From positions 1-64,000 of the forward strand of contig CAMZIK010000002.1 of NCBI GenBank assembly GCA_947307175.1: a DNA stretch of 64,000 nt, given 5' to 3'. The stretch's first letter is position 1; each line of letters starts with the position of its first letter. The notes under the pieces were generated by a model. The model ran no database searches, had not been told where the DNA came from, and saw nothing but the letters and a program-made list of their open reading frames with translations. This DNA comes from an uncultured Clostridia bacterium. Lineage in GTDB: Bacteria > Bacillota > Clostridia > Oscillospirales > Ruminococcaceae. Of the stretch, positions 47,420 to 57,813 are shown in pieces. A program made the translations under genes and the position numbers.

Positions 47420-49345
47420 ATGAAAAAGAAAGCTGTTGCGTTAGCCGTCTGCATGGCGATGCTGCTTTCAATGGCAGGGTGTGCAGACAGCTCATCAAAG
47501 AGCGAAAGCTCCTCAAAGGCTGAATCAAGCTCATCGCAGGCAGAAAGCTCATCTGCTGCGGAAAGCTCATCAAAGGCAGACTCGTCTGTTCAGGACAGCA
47601 GCAAGCAGGAAGCTGAACCTGCGTACAACTACAAACAGTATGCGGATATGACGCCTGAACAGGTCGTTTCAAAGATGACGCTGGAACAGAAAGTCAACCA
47701 GATGGCTCTGCCGGAGCTGAAAATGGTCAATGAAAACAACATGAAACAGAACTGCTACGGCGGAGTGCTTTCAAAGATAACCGCACAGACAGCGGAACAG
47801 TGGCGCAATACCATTGATGAGATACAGAAAAATGCGATCTCATCGCAAAGCGGTATACCCATTATTTACGGTCAGGATCAGGTACACGGCATTTATGTCT
47901 GCTATAACTCCGTCATATTCCCGCACAACATCAACATGGGTGCGGCAAATGACAAGGATCTTATGTACAAGGTAGGACAGATAACCGCCGATGAATCCAA
48001 GCTCTGCCACACGCTGTGGACATACTCACCGTGTGTTGCACAGTCTGTCGATCCACGCTGGGGACGCACCTACGAGAGCTACGGCAGTGACCTGAATACC
48101 ATTACCGAGCTTAGCACAGCATTCACAAAAGGCTTGCTTGACGGCGGACTTATCGTCTGTGCAAAGCACTTTTTCGCTGACGGCAACGTTGGCTACGGCA
48201 CAGGTGAACAGGGCAGCGTCAAAATGCTTATGGACCGTGGAAATGCCGAGCTTACGGACGCTCAGATAGATGAGCTTCTGAAAGTTTACAAGGCACAGAT
48301 AGATGCGGGCACTCAGACTATAATGATAAGCCACTCTGCTGTAAACGGCGTAAAGATGCACGAAAACAAGAAATATATAGATAAGCTCAAAAACGAATTC
48401 GGCTTCAAGGGCTTCATCGTAAGCGACTGGAACTCTGTTCAGAACACATCTGCAAGCACCTATGAGGAACAGATAATCAATTCTGTAAATGCAGGCATCG
48501 ATATGTTCATGGAAGTCGATACGGCTGATGAGGTAGTATCAACTATCATTAAAGCGGTCGACGACGGACGCATCTCTCAGGCAAGAGTTGACGATGCTGC
48601 AACAAGGATCATCAGAGTCAAGCAGGAAGCAGGAGTTTTCAAGGATCCGATGTTTGAAAACTTACAGACCAAGCAGACAGAAACAGGCTCGGAGGAATAC
48701 CGCAAGGTCGCAGAGCAGCTGGTCGAAAAAAGCATGGTTCTCGTAAAAAACGATAATAAGGTGCTTCCTATACAGAAGGGCACGACAGTTTACGTTACAG
48801 GACCTGCCGCAGATCACGCTCAGGCGCAGTGCGGCGGCTGGACTATCGAATGGAACTCAAGCCCGGAAAAAGACATCGAAGGCGTTACGACTCTGATCGA
48901 AGGCTTCAAGCAGGTCGCAGAAAAGCACGGCATCAAGGTAGTTACCGACAAGAGCGAAGCTTCAAAAGCTGATGTAGTTCTGCTTTGCGTAGGTGAACAG
49001 TCTTATGCTGAGTGGAACGGCGACACGGAGGATCTTTCACTCTGCGGAAAGCTCGGACTTGAAGGCAACAAGGAAGCTATCAAGGAAGCAAAGGAGCTTG
49101 GCAAGCCGACAGTTGCCTGCATCATCGCAGGAAGGAACGTTATCCTCGATCAGCAGGATATAAAGGACTGGGACAGCATAGTAATGTGCTACCTGCCCGG
49201 CTCGGAAGGTCAGGGCGTTGCTAATGTGCTTTGCGGTGATGCTAAGTTCTCAGGAACTCTGCCAAGCCCGTGGTACAGTGACATCAAACAGATAGGTACA
49301 AATGAGTGCTGGCTCAAAAAAGGCTTCGGACTGAAATACGAATAA
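47420..49345 (+). CDS. Glycoside hydrolase family 3 beta-glucosidase, lipid-anchored
   Basis: 641 aa. Signal peptide II with lipobox SMAG|C (Cys21), a ~45-residue Ser/Glu/Ala linker (SSSKSESSSKAESSS), then a canonical-order GH3: TIM barrel (IPIIYGQDQVHGIYVC, VDPRWGRTYESYG, VCAKHFFADG, nucleophile Asp in GFIVSDWNSV) and the alpha/beta sandwich from ~430 (KSMVLVKNDNKVLPIQ, WTIEWNSS, VLLCVGEQSYAEWNGDTEDLSL). It acts outside the membrane on oligosaccharides, releasing glucose or xylose; exact specificity is not visible. The organisation contrasts with the permuted cytoplasmic GH3 at 31466. ATG has AAGGAGG. Confidence 0.93.
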   Translation: MKKKAVALAVCMAMLLSMAGCADSSSKSESSSKAESSSSQAESSSAAESSSKADSSVQDSSKQEAEPAYNYKQYADMTPEQVVSKMTLEQKVNQMALPELKMVNENNMKQNCYGGVLSKITAQTAEQWRNTIDEIQKNAISSQSGIPIIYGQDQVHGIYVCYNSVIFPHNINMGAANDKDLMYKVGQITADESKLCHTLWTYSPCVAQSVDPRWGRTYESYGSDLNTITELSTAFTKGLLDGGLIVCAKHFFADGNVGYGTGEQGSVKMLMDRGNAELTDAQIDELLKVYKAQIDAGTQTIMISHSAVNGVKMHENKKYIDKLKNEFGFKGFIVSDWNSVQNTSASTYEEQIINSVNAGIDMFMEVDTADEVVSTIIKAVDDGRISQARVDDAATRIIRVKQEAGVFKDPMFENLQTKQTETGSEEYRKVAEQLVEKSMVLVKNDNKVLPIQKGTTVYVTGPAADHAQAQCGGWTIEWNSSPEKDIEGVTTLIEGFKQVAEKHGIKVVTDKSEASKADVVLLCVGEQSYAEWNGDTEDLSLCGKLGLEGNKEAIKEAKELGKPTVACIIAGRNVILDQQDIKDWDSIVMCYLPGSEGQGVANVLCGDAKFSGTLPSPWYSDIKQIGTNECWLKKGFGLKYE

Positions 49346-49367
49346 AGACAACAAGGGGAGATAAAAA

Positions 49368-49568
49368 ATGAAAATCAACAAGCTTGATATAGTATGGGGT
49401 ATATGTCTTATAACGATAGTGCTGGGGTCGCTGATAGTTTCACTCAACAATGTGTTCGGATTTGATTTCCCGAAGACGATGATAGTACCTATCGGCATTG
49501 TTGACCTCATAACGCTGCCTGTGCTGGCGTTCACAACGGTCAAAAAAATGCAGAAAAACAAAGCATAA
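49368..49568 (+). CDS. Small two-helix membrane protein
   Basis: 66 aa. Two hydrophobic helices (about 8-28 and 38-56) around a short loop, ending in KKMQKNKA. SD AAGGGGAG is well spaced to ATG. It follows the GH3 lipoprotein gene by 22 bp with no terminator between, so it is in the same transcript; function unknown. Confidence 0.7.
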   Translation: MKINKLDIVWGICLITIVLGSLIVSLNNVFGFDFPKTMIVPIGIVDLITLPVLAFTTVKKMQKNKA

Positions 49569-49575
49569 AAAATCT

Positions 49576-49603
49576 GGCTGTCCTTGCGGGCAGCCGTTTT
49601 TTT
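49576..49603 (+). terminator. Intrinsic terminator of the GH3 lipoprotein operon
   Basis: GGCTGTCC, TTGC loop, GGGCAGCC, then G and seven T. Confidence 0.88.
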
Positions 49604-50064
49604 CAGTATTGTTTTTTATCACTTTTGGCTTTATAGTCCTTAAAGACCTCAAGGCAGTTTTCCCTGTCACACTCGGAAAGGTCAATGACCTTTATCTCTC
49701 CATTGATGTGCTTATAGAAATCATCGTCACGAAAGCCGAGCTGTGCGGTATCAAGTCTGGTGCAGCCGTAATACACCTTTTTGATATTCGCCCACATTAT
49801 CGCACCAAGGCACATCGGACAAGGCTCAGCGGTAGTATAAAGCTCACAGCCCGACAGGTCATGTGTGCCAAGGTTTTTGCAGGCGCAGCGGATAGCCTCC
49901 ATCTCACCGTGGCAGGTAGGGTCTTTATTTACTATCACCCTGTTGTGACCGCTGCCGACTACCCTGCCGTCCCTTACAATTACACTTCCAAACGGTCCGC
50001 CGTCACCGAGCGTGATGCCGCTGGCGGCTTCTCTGATCGCAAGATCCATATATTTATTGCTCAT
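49603..50064 (-). CDS. Nucleoside/guanine deaminase (GuaD-like)
   Basis: 153 aa zinc deaminase. The zinc motifs are CHGEMEAIRCACK (HxE) and EPCPMCLGAIMW (PCxxC). GGPFGSVIV, NDPT-like NKDPTCHGE and LGFRDDDFYKHI fit the B. subtilis-type guanine deaminase, which makes xanthine from guanine. Start moved from 50070 to ATG 50064, with AGGAG at 8 nt. It is divergent from a phosphoribosyltransferase gene; together they suggest purine salvage (guanine to xanthine to XMP), which is inference. Confidence 0.85.
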   Translation of the reverse strand: MSNKYMDLAIREAASGITLGDGGPFGSVIVRDGRVVGSGHNRVIVNKDPTCHGEMEAIRCACKNLGTHDLSGCELYTTAEPCPMCLGAIMWANIKKVYYGCTRLDTAQLGFRDDDFYKHINGEIKVIDLSECDRENCLEVFKDYKAKSDKKQY

Positions 50065-50096
50065 AGCCATCGCTCCTTTGTGGTGGTGTTAGTATT

Positions 50097-50124
50097 ATTA
50101 TAGCAGTTAATGCGGTTATGTCAA
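50097..50124 (-). promoter_or_regulatory. Promoter of the deaminase gene
   Basis: Minus strand TTGACA, 16 bp, TATAAT. Confidence 0.75.
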
Positions 50125-50135
50125 GTGGTTTGCGG

Positions 50136-50164
50136 TTGACAAAGAAGTGATAGGGTGATACAAT
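50136..50164 (+). promoter_or_regulatory. Promoter of the phosphoribosyltransferase gene
   Basis: Plus strand TTGACA, 17 bp, TACAAT. Its -35 starts 11 bp from the -35 of the divergent deaminase promoter. No purine riboswitch is visible in the 26-nt leader. Confidence 0.8.
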
Positions 50165-50191
50165 AATAAAAAATGAAAGGGACTGATCTTT

Positions 50192-50731
50192 ATGGATAAA
50201 TACACCTTAAAAGTTGCAGGACTGGAAAGGCAGCTGCCGATACTGCCCGTGGACGAAAAGCTGAGCATTGCGGCGTTCGTTATGTTCTCAGATGTTGAGA
50301 TAACCATTGCGGGTGCAGCAGAGCTGCTCAAAAAAGTCGGGGATTTTGACGTTATCCTCACTGCCGAGACAAAGGGCATACCGCTTGCCTATGAAATGTC
50401 AAGACAATGCGGAAAGCCTTATGTTGTGGGCAGAAAGGGAGTCAAGCTGTATATGACAGACCCTATCAGCGTGAACGTGCGCTCGATAACCACACGCGGG
50501 ATGCAGGCGCTTTATCTGTCACAGGAGGACGCTGCAAAGCTGCGCGGAAAGAGAGTGATCATCGTTGACGACGTCATCAGCACAGGCGAGTCGCTCAATG
50601 CGCTTGAAAAGCTGTGCGCAGAAGCTGGCGGAGAGATAGTCTGCAAAGCTTCGGTGCTCGCAGAGGGAGACGCTGCGGACAGAGAGGATCTTGTGTTCCT
50701 TGAAAAGCTGCCGCTGTTCATTAAGGATTGA
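50192..50731 (+). CDS. Purine-type phosphoribosyltransferase
   Basis: 179 aa. The PRPP-binding motif VIIVDDVISTGESL is clear, as is the flexible-loop/hood region typical of the adenine/xanthine PRT group (AETKGIPLAYEMSRQCGKPYVV, SITTRGMQALYL). It transfers a base to PRPP. Pairing with a divergent guanine deaminase favours xanthine, but adenine cannot be excluded. SD AAAGGG before ATG. A 119-aa gene follows after 27 bp. Confidence 0.85.
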   Translation: MDKYTLKVAGLERQLPILPVDEKLSIAAFVMFSDVEITIAGAAELLKKVGDFDVILTAETKGIPLAYEMSRQCGKPYVVGRKGVKLYMTDPISVNVRSITTRGMQALYLSQEDAAKLRGKRVIIVDDVISTGESLNALEKLCAEAGGEIVCKASVLAEGDAADREDLVFLEKLPLFIKD

Positions 50732-50758
50732 TTTTATTATATAAAGGAGTTGTTTTAA

Positions 50759-51118
50759 ATGGACATTATCGGAATGTGGAAGATCGCTGAGGTCAACGTT
50801 ATGGGTAAGGATTTCAAGCAGACATGGCGCACTGTTGAGGACATGAGCGCCGACACAAGCGTTAGCCCTATGCAGAAAGCAATGGCGCAGGCTGTTTATC
50901 TGTTCGAGGCTGACGGCACGTTCAAGCAGCTGATGCCAAAGGAGATCGCCGGCGGTGACGGCGAGCCTTACGACGACAAGTATGTTGTCGGACACGTTGG
51001 CGGCTGGAAAGAGGAAGACGGCAAGCTGCTGGTGGAGACAGACGACGGCTTCGAGGAAGCACCCGCCACAGAAAACGGCTTTGAGGTGTTCCATTTCTTC
51101 AGAATAGTTAAGGCGTAA
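50759..51118 (+). CDS. Small soluble protein of unknown function
   Basis: 119 aa, acidic, no signal peptide. MDIIGMWKIAEVNVMGKDF and the ending FEVFHFFRIVKA suggest a compact beta-rich (possibly lipocalin-like) domain, but I do not recognise the family. ATG 50759 follows AAGGAG. Co-transcribed with the phosphoribosyltransferase. The MITE-like element begins 7 bp after its stop. Confidence 0.7.
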   Translation: MDIIGMWKIAEVNVMGKDFKQTWRTVEDMSADTSVSPMQKAMAQAVYLFEADGTFKQLMPKEIAGGDGEPYDDKYVVGHVGGWKEEDGKLLVETDDGFEEAPATENGFEVFHFFRIVKA

Positions 51119-51124
51119 AGCACG

Positions 51125-51445
51125 ATAAATCAAGATTTAGCGGAGCAAAGCTCCGCTTGATTGGGGGCTTTCCGATCGCCCCCATACCCCTTCGGGTGCA
51201 AATCTAATAAATAGTCAAAACTTATAGCAGTGTATCTGTCGAGCAACCGAGGATATTCTCTTGGAAAAAAGTTTTCTCTCAAATTCTCTTTTCTGAACTC
51301 TCTAATATTTTTCAGTAATGGGGTCTTGCGCCCCATTACTGAAAAATCATTAAAAGGTTTAGGAAGGGGGTCTGGGGGAGAACCCTTCTCCAAAAGGGTT
51401 TCCCCCAGCTGCCCAACAGGTTTGCTGCGGTAAATTCTGATTTAT
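51125..51445 (+). mobile_element. MITE-like element, copy 1
   Basis: Terminal inverted repeats ATAAATCAAGATTTA (51125) and, at the other end, TAAATTCTGATTTAT (inverse of ATAAATCAGAATTTA): 13 of 15 match. The 287-bp core 51161-51447 is the reverse complement of 57812-58098 with about two differences. It contains three strong hairpins: GGGGGC/GCCCCC, a 17-bp perfect stem ATTTTTCAGTAATGGGG/CCCCATTACTGAAAAAT, and CTGGGGGA-AACCCTT/AAGGGTT-TCCCCCAG. The 87-aa ORF 51130-51393 on the minus strand is a by-product of this composition, not a gene. No transposase, so non-autonomous. Confidence 0.85.
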
Positions 51446-51508
51446 AACTGAAACTCTTTTATAAAAAACAAACCGATGAAAGCATTGCGCAATCATCGGT
51501 TTTATTAT

Positions 51509-54500
51509 TTATTCTGCATCTATTGTGGATATTCCTATTGTCATTTCTTCAAGTACGTCGAGTAGAACTCTGACGGTATCGAGAGATGTCAGCATCGTTA
51601 CGTTATTCTGTATAGCGCAGCGTCTTATCTGCACGCCGTCCTCATAATGCACGCCAGACAGGATCGCACGGGTGTTTAGCACATAGCTTACATATCCCGA
51701 ACGGATAGAATCGAGAATGTCCTTACTGCCCTCGCTTATCTTGCGGCGAACACGGGTCTTGATGCCGTGGTCTTTGAGGAACTTGGCTGTTCCGATAGTT
51801 GCCTCGATGTTGAAGCCCATATTATAGAACCTCTTTACAAGCGGGAGAGCCTCCTGCTTGTCCTCATCGGCAAGGGTAACAACGACTGTGCCGTAGTTCT
51901 GCATATGCACGCCCGATGCGATAAGCGCCTTGTACATAGCTCTGTGAAGCTTCTTGTCGTAGCCGATAGCCTCACCTGTTGACTTCATTTCAGGCGAGAG
52001 GTATGCGTCCATTCCGCTGAGCTTTGAGAAGGAGAACGCAGGAACTTTAACATAGTAGCGCTCTTTCTCTTTCGGGTAGATCTCGGTGATACCCTGCTCT
52101 TTGAGAGACTTGCCGAGGTTTACAAGTGTTGCGATGTCTGCAAGCGAATATCCTGTTGCTTTTGAAAGGAACGGAACTGTTCTTGAAGAACGTGGGTTTA
52201 CCTCGATGATGTAAACGTTGTCGTCAGGGTCAACGATAAACTGAATATTGAACAGTCCTATTATGCCGATTCCAAGTCCAAGCTTTCTTGTGTAATCAAG
52301 AATAGTATCCTTGACTTTCTGCGAGATGCTGAACGACGGATAAACGCTTATCGAGTCGCCCGAATGTACGCCTGTTCTTTCAACAAGCTCCATTATGCCA
52401 GGCACGAACACCTGCTCTCCGTCGCAGATAGCATCGACCTCGACTTCTTTTCCTCTGATATATTTATCAACAAGAACAGGCTTGTCCTCGTCAATTTCAA
52501 CGGCAGTTTTCAGATAGTGGCGCAGCGCTTCTTCCTTGGCAACTATCTGCATAGCTCTTCCGCCGAGAACAAAGCTTGGACGAACAAGCACAGGATAGCC
52601 TATCTCCTCGGCAGCCTTTATGCCTGCTTCAATATTAGTAACTGCCTGTCCCTTTGGCTGAGGTATATTCAGGTCGACCAGAAGCTTTTCAAATGAATCC
52701 CTGTTCTCAGCCTTGTCGATAGCGGCGCAGTCTGTACCGATTATCTTTACACCAAGCGCTGCCAGAGGCTCTGCAAGGTTGATAGCTGTCTGTCCGCCGA
52801 GAGTAGCGATAACACCCTCAGGGTGCTCAAGCTCGATGACGTTCATAACGTCCTCAACGCAGAGCGGCTCGAAATAGAGCTTATCCGAACAGGTATAGTC
52901 TGTCGAAACTGTTTCAGGGTTATTGTTGATTATGATAGCCTCATAGCCTGCGGATTTTATGGTCTTTACAGCGTGAACGGTCGAATAGTCGAACTCTACG
53001 CCCTGACCGATACGGATAGGACCCGAACCAAGCACGATAATCTTTTTCTTGTCCGAGACTATCGACTCGTTCTCCTGCTCGTAGGTCGAGTAGAAATAAG
53101 GGATATAGCTTTCAAACTCGGAAGCACAGGTATCTATCATCTTATATACAGGTGTGATGCCGAGCTTTTTGCGCAGATCAAAGACCTCTGTCTCCTTCAT
53201 ATCCCACAGAACTGCTATCTCCTTATCTGAGAAGCCTAATCTCTTTGCGATATAAAGTTCGTCCCTGTCGCCTTTTTTAGCTTTCAGCTTTTCTTCTTCG
53301 TCAGTGATATTCTTGAGCTTTCTGATAAAGAAGCGGTCTATCTTCGTGGCATCGGCTATCTCATCGACGCTAACGCCGAGCCTTAAAAGACGTGCGATCG
53401 CATAGATACGGTCATCGGTGCCTATCCTGATGTAATCCATCAGACCCTCGATCTTCATCGCCTCAAAACGCTTGTGCTCGAGGTGGAAAAGACCTATCTC
53501 CAGAGAACGAACAGCTTTGAGAAGGCTCTCTTCTATCGTTCTTCCGACGCTCATTACTTCGCCCGTAGCTTTCATCTGTGTGCTGAGCGAGTTGTTCGCA
53601 TCGGCGAACTTATCAAACGGGAATCTCGGCATCTTTGTAACGACATAGTCAAGCGCAGGCTCGAAAGATGCAGGAGTGTTTGCTATCTGTATCTCGTCAA
53701 GCGTCATACCTACGCCTATCTTTGCAGAGACTCTTGCTATCGGGTAGCCGCTTGCTTTTGAAGCAAGGGCGGATGAACGTGAAACTCTTGGGTTAACCTC
53801 TATGAGATAATACTGGAAACTGTCAGGGTCGAGCGCAAACTGAACGTTGCAGCCGCCGTTGACCTCCAGCGCTCTTATCAGTTTAAGTGCGCTGTCTCTG
53901 AGCATATGATATTCCTTGTTTGTAAGGGTCTGCGACGGGCAGACAACTATCGAGTCGCCCGTATGTATGCCGACAGGGTCAAGGTTCTCCATATTACAGA
54001 TGGTAAGCGCTGTATCGTTGGAGTCACGCATTACCTCATACTCTATTTCCTTATAGCCCTTGATGCTCTTTTCGATAAGCACCTGATGAACAGGCGAAAG
54101 CGCAAGGGCATTTTTCATTACAACTCTGAACTCTGATTCATTGTCTGCAAAGCCGCCGCCGGTTCCGCCGAGCGTGAAAGCAGGGCGCAGTACGACAGGA
54201 TAGCCTATCTTCTGAGCGACTTCAAGACCTTCCTCCATTGTGTTTGCTATATCCGAAGGAAGCACAGGTTCGCCGAGGCTGGTACAAAGCTCCTTGAAAA
54301 GCTCTCTGTCCTCTGCTCTTTCGATACAGTCGCTCTTTGTGCCCAGCAGCTCAACGCCGCACTCTGCAAGTATGCCTTTCTTTTCAAGGCGCATAGCGAT
54401 ATTGAGTCCTGTCTGTCCGCCGATGTTCGGCAGGATAGCATCAGGGCGCTCATATCTGATTATCTTTGCGCAGTATTCCAGCGTCAGCGGTTCCATATAG

Positions 54501-54691
54501 ACTTTATCTGCGATAGCAGTATCGGTCATTATCGTTGCAGGGTTTGAGTTGCACAGGATGACCTCGTAGCCTTCCTCTTTGAGTGCAAGGCAAGCCTGCG
54601 TTCCCGCATAGTCAAACTCGGCAGCCTGTCCGATAACGATAGGACCCGAGCCTATGACAAGTATCTTTTTTATGTCCGTTCTTTTAGGCAT
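51509..54691 (-). CDS. carB: Carbamoyl phosphate synthase large subunit
   Basis: 1060 aa. Makes carbamoyl phosphate for arginine and pyrimidine synthesis from glutamine-derived ammonia, bicarbonate and two ATP. Both ATP-grasp halves are present ([16 protein letters not shown] and [36 protein letters not shown] and [16 protein letters not shown]), plus the C-terminal MGS-like regulatory domain (about 930-1060). ATG 54691 overlaps the end of carA by 8 bp, so the subunits are translationally coupled. The stop is 62 bp from the MITE-like copy. Confidence 0.97.
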   Translation of the reverse strand: MPKRTDIKKILVIGSGPIVIGQAAEFDYAGTQACLALKEEGYEVILCNSNPATIMTDTAIADKVYMEPLTLEYCAKIIRYERPDAILPNIGGQTGLNIAMRLEKKGILAECGVELLGTKSDCIERAEDRELFKELCTSLGEPVLPSDIANTMEEGLEVAQKIGYPVVLRPAFTLGGTGGGFADNESEFRVVMKNALALSPVHQVLIEKSIKGYKEIEYEVMRDSNDTALTICNMENLDPVGIHTGDSIVVCPSQTLTNKEYHMLRDSALKLIRALEVNGGCNVQFALDPDSFQYYLIEVNPRVSRSSALASKASGYPIARVSAKIGVGMTLDEIQIANTPASFEPALDYVVTKMPRFPFDKFADANNSLSTQMKATGEVMSVGRTIEESLLKAVRSLEIGLFHLEHKRFEAMKIEGLMDYIRIGTDDRIYAIARLLRLGVSVDEIADATKIDRFFIRKLKNITDEEEKLKAKKGDRDELYIAKRLGFSDKEIAVLWDMKETEVFDLRKKLGITPVYKMIDTCASEFESYIPYFYSTYEQENESIVSDKKKIIVLGSGPIRIGQGVEFDYSTVHAVKTIKSAGYEAIIINNNPETVSTDYTCSDKLYFEPLCVEDVMNVIELEHPEGVIATLGGQTAINLAEPLAALGVKIIGTDCAAIDKAENRDSFEKLLVDLNIPQPKGQAVTNIEAGIKAAEEIGYPVLVRPSFVLGGRAMQIVAKEEALRHYLKTAVEIDEDKPVLVDKYIRGKEVEVDAICDGEQVFVPGIMELVERTGVHSGDSISVYPSFSISQKVKDTILDYTRKLGLGIGIIGLFNIQFIVDPDDNVYIIEVNPRSSRTVPFLSKATGYSLADIATLVNLGKSLKEQGITEIYPKEKERYYVKVPAFSFSKLSGMDAYLSPEMKSTGEAIGYDKKLHRAMYKALIASGVHMQNYGTVVVTLADEDKQEALPLVKRFYNMGFNIEATIGTAKFLKDHGIKTRVRRKISEGSKDILDSIRSGYVSYVLNTRAILSGVHYEDGVQIRRCAIQNNVTMLTSLDTVRVLLDVLEEMTIGISTIDAE

Positions 54692-55778
54692 TGCCCTTGA
54701 CCTCCTTCATAAGCTCTACGAATTTATCAAACAGATATGCGCTGTCCTGCGGTCCCGGAGCGCTCTCGGGGTGGTACTGCACGCTGAATACCTTATCTTT
54801 TCTGCACTCGACACCCTCGATAGTGTTGTCAAGCAGGTTTATATGCGTTGCAGTGAGGTCTGTATCCGCAAGGCTGTCCATATCCACCGCATATGAATGG
54901 TTCTGTGAGGTTATCTCTATCTTTCCGGTCTCAAGGTTTCTTACCGGGTGGTTTCCGCCTCTGTGTCCGAATTTGAGTTTATACGTCTTTGCGCCGTAAG
55001 CAAGCGAGATTATCTGATGTCCGAGGCAGATGCCGAAGATAACATGCTTTCCACGCAGGTGCTTTATCGTCTCGATAACAGGCGGAACATCAGTCGGGTC
55101 GCCCGGACCGTTTGAAATGAACACTCCGTCGGGCTTATACCTTTCGATCTCCTCCGCAGGAGTGTCCCACGGAACGATTATGACCTTGCAGCCACGCTTG
55201 TTGAGTGAACGAACGATATTCATTTTCATTCCGCAATCGATAGCTACAACAGTAAATCTCTCATGCTCTGTTCTTGAAAGCCACGGCTCCTTACAGCTGA
55301 CCTTCTTTACTGCATCTGTGGGTATACTTGTCTGTTCAAGGATCTTCAATCCCCACTCCTTAGTTGTGTCAGCGCCTGTGATAAGAGCTTTTCTGCTGCC
55401 GAGGTCTCTGATGGAACGGTTTATTTTTCTTGTATCGACGCCGCAGATGCCAGGAACGTTATACTCCTTCATTACCTGCGAAAGAGTCTTGCTGCATCTG
55501 AAGTTCGACGGTTCGTCGTTATACTCACGCACAACGAGCGCACCGATAGTAGGTATCTTTGTCTCATAGTCATCGTCAGCCATGCCGTAGTTGCCAATAA
55601 GCGGATAGGTCATGACTACTGCCTGATACGTATATGAAGGGTCGGAGATTATCTCCTGATAACCCACCATAGAGGTATTGAAAACTATCTCGCAGACCTT
55701 GTCGCACTGTGCGCCAAAGCCATAGCCATAATACTCCTGTCCGTCTTCCAGAATAAGCTTCCTGTTGTAATCCATCAT
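54684..55778 (-). CDS. carA: Carbamoyl phosphate synthase small (glutaminase) subunit
   Basis: 364 aa. N-terminal CPSase small-chain domain ([26 protein letters not shown]) and C-terminal class I glutamine amidotransferase with nucleophile Cys in GICLGHQII and [11 protein letters not shown]. It supplies ammonia to CarB. AAGGAG is 6 nt before ATG 55778. Carries a terminator of asnB just upstream; a clear promoter or PyrR-type attenuator was not seen in the ~45-bp gap, so transcription may depend on read-through. Confidence 0.97.
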   Translation of the reverse strand: MMDYNRKLILEDGQEYYGYGFGAQCDKVCEIVFNTSMVGYQEIISDPSYTYQAVVMTYPLIGNYGMADDDYETKIPTIGALVVREYNDEPSNFRCSKTLSQVMKEYNVPGICGVDTRKINRSIRDLGSRKALITGADTTKEWGLKILEQTSIPTDAVKKVSCKEPWLSRTEHERFTVVAIDCGMKMNIVRSLNKRGCKVIIVPWDTPAEEIERYKPDGVFISNGPGDPTDVPPVIETIKHLRGKHVIFGICLGHQIISLAYGAKTYKLKFGHRGGNHPVRNLETGKIEITSQNHSYAVDMDSLADTDLTATHINLLDNTIEGVECRKDKVFSVQYHPESAPGPQDSAYLFDKFVELMKEVKGNA

Positions 55779-55820
55779 TCTCGACTCCTTAACATTTAAG
55801 CCTTTTCACTCATTTTCTTG

Positions 55821-55854
55821 AAAAAGCGCCCCTAATGTGTGACACTAAGGACGC
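55821..55854 (-). terminator. Terminator or attenuator between asnB and carA
   Basis: Minus strand GCGTCCTTAGTGT, CA loop, CACATTAGGGGCGC (13-bp stem with G-U pairs), then TTTTTC. It ends asnB or limits read-through into carA. Confidence 0.75.
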
Positions 55855-55908
55855 AATATCTCTAAATCATTATTATACATCTGTTTACTTTGATTGTCAA
55901 TGGAATTT

Positions 55909-57792
55909 TTATGACCTCTTTGCAAACTCACCGTTTCTCTCAAAGTATACTTTGTACCAGATCAGAAAAGTGAAGACCGTCCATATCTTTCTGCTGTTGT
56001 CCGCTTTGCCGTCACGGTGGTCGTCAAGCAGCTTTATGAGCAGCTCAGTGTTGAAGAACTTCTGTGAGCTTTCGCTCTCAAACGCATCTTTGACTATGCC
56101 GTAATACTTATCCTCTTTGAGCCAAACTCTTGTCGGAACGGGGAATCCGAGTTTTTTCTTTTCGGCGGTCTTTCCTGTCTGCTGCGGAGTATCTTTTCTG
56201 GCTGCAAGGCGCATCGCATATTTGGTTATATAATTTGTCTGTTCGGTCTTTTTCTTATGTGTTACCCTGTACCTCGTCGGTATGCGCTGTGCAAGCTTCA
56301 TTACCTCTCTGTCGAGAAACGGTACTCTTACCTCAAGCGAATTTGCCATGCTCATCTTATCGGCTTTGAGAAGAATGTCTCCCATCATCCACAAATGAAG
56401 ATCGAGGTACTGCATCTTGGTAACATCGTCAAGCTTTGGCACACGCTTGAAATAATGCCTTGTTATCACCGTCGGATCAGGCGCATCGGTCGTTATCCTC
56501 AAAAGCTTTTTGCGCTCCTGCGGAGTGAACATATAGGCGTTGCCGATAAATCTTTCCTCTACCGTTCTGCCTTTTCTCACGAAGAAGTTCACGCCTCTTT
56601 TTGCGGGCAGCTTTCCTGCCACCTTGCCGACTCCTCTTTTGAAGAACTTTGGCAGCTTGTCATAGAACGTACCGTTCGGATCGCTGTACACGTTATAGCC
56701 GCCGAATATCTCGTCTGCACCCTCTCCCGAAAGTGCGACCTTGACCTGTTTAGAAGCAGTATTGCATACAAAATAGAGTGCAACTGCCGACGGGTCTGCA
56801 AGCGGTTCGTCCATGTGATACTGTATCATTTCAAGGCTTCCCCAATACTCCTCAGGGGTGATCACCTTGCTGTAATTCTCTTTGTTGATAGCCTTTGAGA
56901 ACTCCTTGGCATAGCTTATCTCGTTATACTTTTCATCGCTTCCGAAGCCGACGGTGAACGTCTTGTCTACGTCTGCAACAGCTGCGACATAGCTTGAATC
57001 AACACCGCTGGAAAGGAACGAGCCGACCTCAACATCAGCGATCTTATGTGCCTGCACCGAGCCTTTGAAGGTGGTTGAAATATCGTTCACCCATTGTTTC
57101 AGGTCAGGCTTTTCATCTGCTTCAAAGTTTATATCCCAATAGCGCTTTATGGTGAGCTGTCCGTCCTTATACTTGAAATAGTGTGCGGGCATCAGCTTGG
57201 ATACGTTTTTGAAAAACGTGTCCTTTGTCGGCGAATACTGGAAAGTGAGATAGTTTTCAAGCGCTGATTCATTAAGTTCCTTTTTGAAATCGGGGTGTTC
57301 AAGGAAGCTCTTTATTTCCGAACCGAACATGAATGAATCACCCATCTGCGCATAATACATCGGCTTTATTCCGAAATAGTCCCTTGCGCCGAAAAGCTCC
57401 TGACTGTCTTTATCCCAGATAACGAATGAAAACATCCCACGCAGTTTGCCCAGAAGCTTTGTGCCATACTGCTCATATCCGTGTATGAGGACTTCTGAAT
57501 CTGTGTTGGTGGTAAAGGTATGACCTTCTTTGATAAGCTCGGCACGAATATCGAGATAGTTGTAGATCTCGCCGTTAAAGATAAGCACCTTGCTTTTGTC
57601 CTCATTGAAAATAGGCTGGTCGCCCTGCGAGGAAATGTCGATGATACTGAGTCTGCGATGTCCCAGAGCAATACCGTCGTCAATGTATCTGCCGCTTGCA
57701 TCTGGTCCACGGTGTTTTATCCTGTCCATCATCTTCTCAATGACAGCCTCGGCATCAGATATTTTATTTGTAAAACCAACTATTCCGCACAT
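55909..57792 (-). CDS. asnB: Asparagine synthetase B (glutamine-hydrolysing)
   Basis: 627 aa. Start moved to ATG 57792 (MCGIVGF) with GAGGTG upstream, which places the catalytic N-terminal Cys at position 2, as the glutaminase domain requires. The glutaminase domain has GPDASGRYIDDGIALGHRRLSIID; the synthase PP-loop is SSGVDSSYVA, and the C-terminal half has SGEGADEIFGGY. Converts aspartate, ATP and glutamine to asparagine. The MITE-like element lies 21 bp upstream and may set its promoter. A terminator follows, 55 bp after the stop. Confidence 0.95.
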   Translation of the reverse strand: MCGIVGFTNKISDAEAVIEKMMDRIKHRGPDASGRYIDDGIALGHRRLSIIDISSQGDQPIFNEDKSKVLIFNGEIYNYLDIRAELIKEGHTFTTNTDSEVLIHGYEQYGTKLLGKLRGMFSFVIWDKDSQELFGARDYFGIKPMYYAQMGDSFMFGSEIKSFLEHPDFKKELNESALENYLTFQYSPTKDTFFKNVSKLMPAHYFKYKDGQLTIKRYWDINFEADEKPDLKQWVNDISTTFKGSVQAHKIADVEVGSFLSSGVDSSYVAAVADVDKTFTVGFGSDEKYNEISYAKEFSKAINKENYSKVITPEEYWGSLEMIQYHMDEPLADPSAVALYFVCNTASKQVKVALSGEGADEIFGGYNVYSDPNGTFYDKLPKFFKRGVGKVAGKLPAKRGVNFFVRKGRTVEERFIGNAYMFTPQERKKLLRITTDAPDPTVITRHYFKRVPKLDDVTKMQYLDLHLWMMGDILLKADKMSMANSLEVRVPFLDREVMKLAQRIPTRYRVTHKKKTEQTNYITKYAMRLAARKDTPQQTGKTAEKKKLGFPVPTRVWLKEDKYYGIVKDAFESESSQKFFNTELLIKLLDDHRDGKADNSRKIWTVFTFLIWYKVYFERNGEFAKRS

Positions 57793-57813
57793 GAATATCA
57801 CCTCGTCAGAATT

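Noticed and set aside
51130-51393. 87-aa ORF on the minus strand, and matching ORFs at 57866-58201 and 57826-58029
   Set aside because: They lie inside the MITE-like repeats, are duplicated only because the DNA is, and cross strong hairpins; no SD and no domain.
55779-55826. PyrR-type attenuator before carA
   Set aside because: The hairpin there is a simple terminator of asnB; no overlapping antiterminator or PyrR-binding loop was visible in the short gap.
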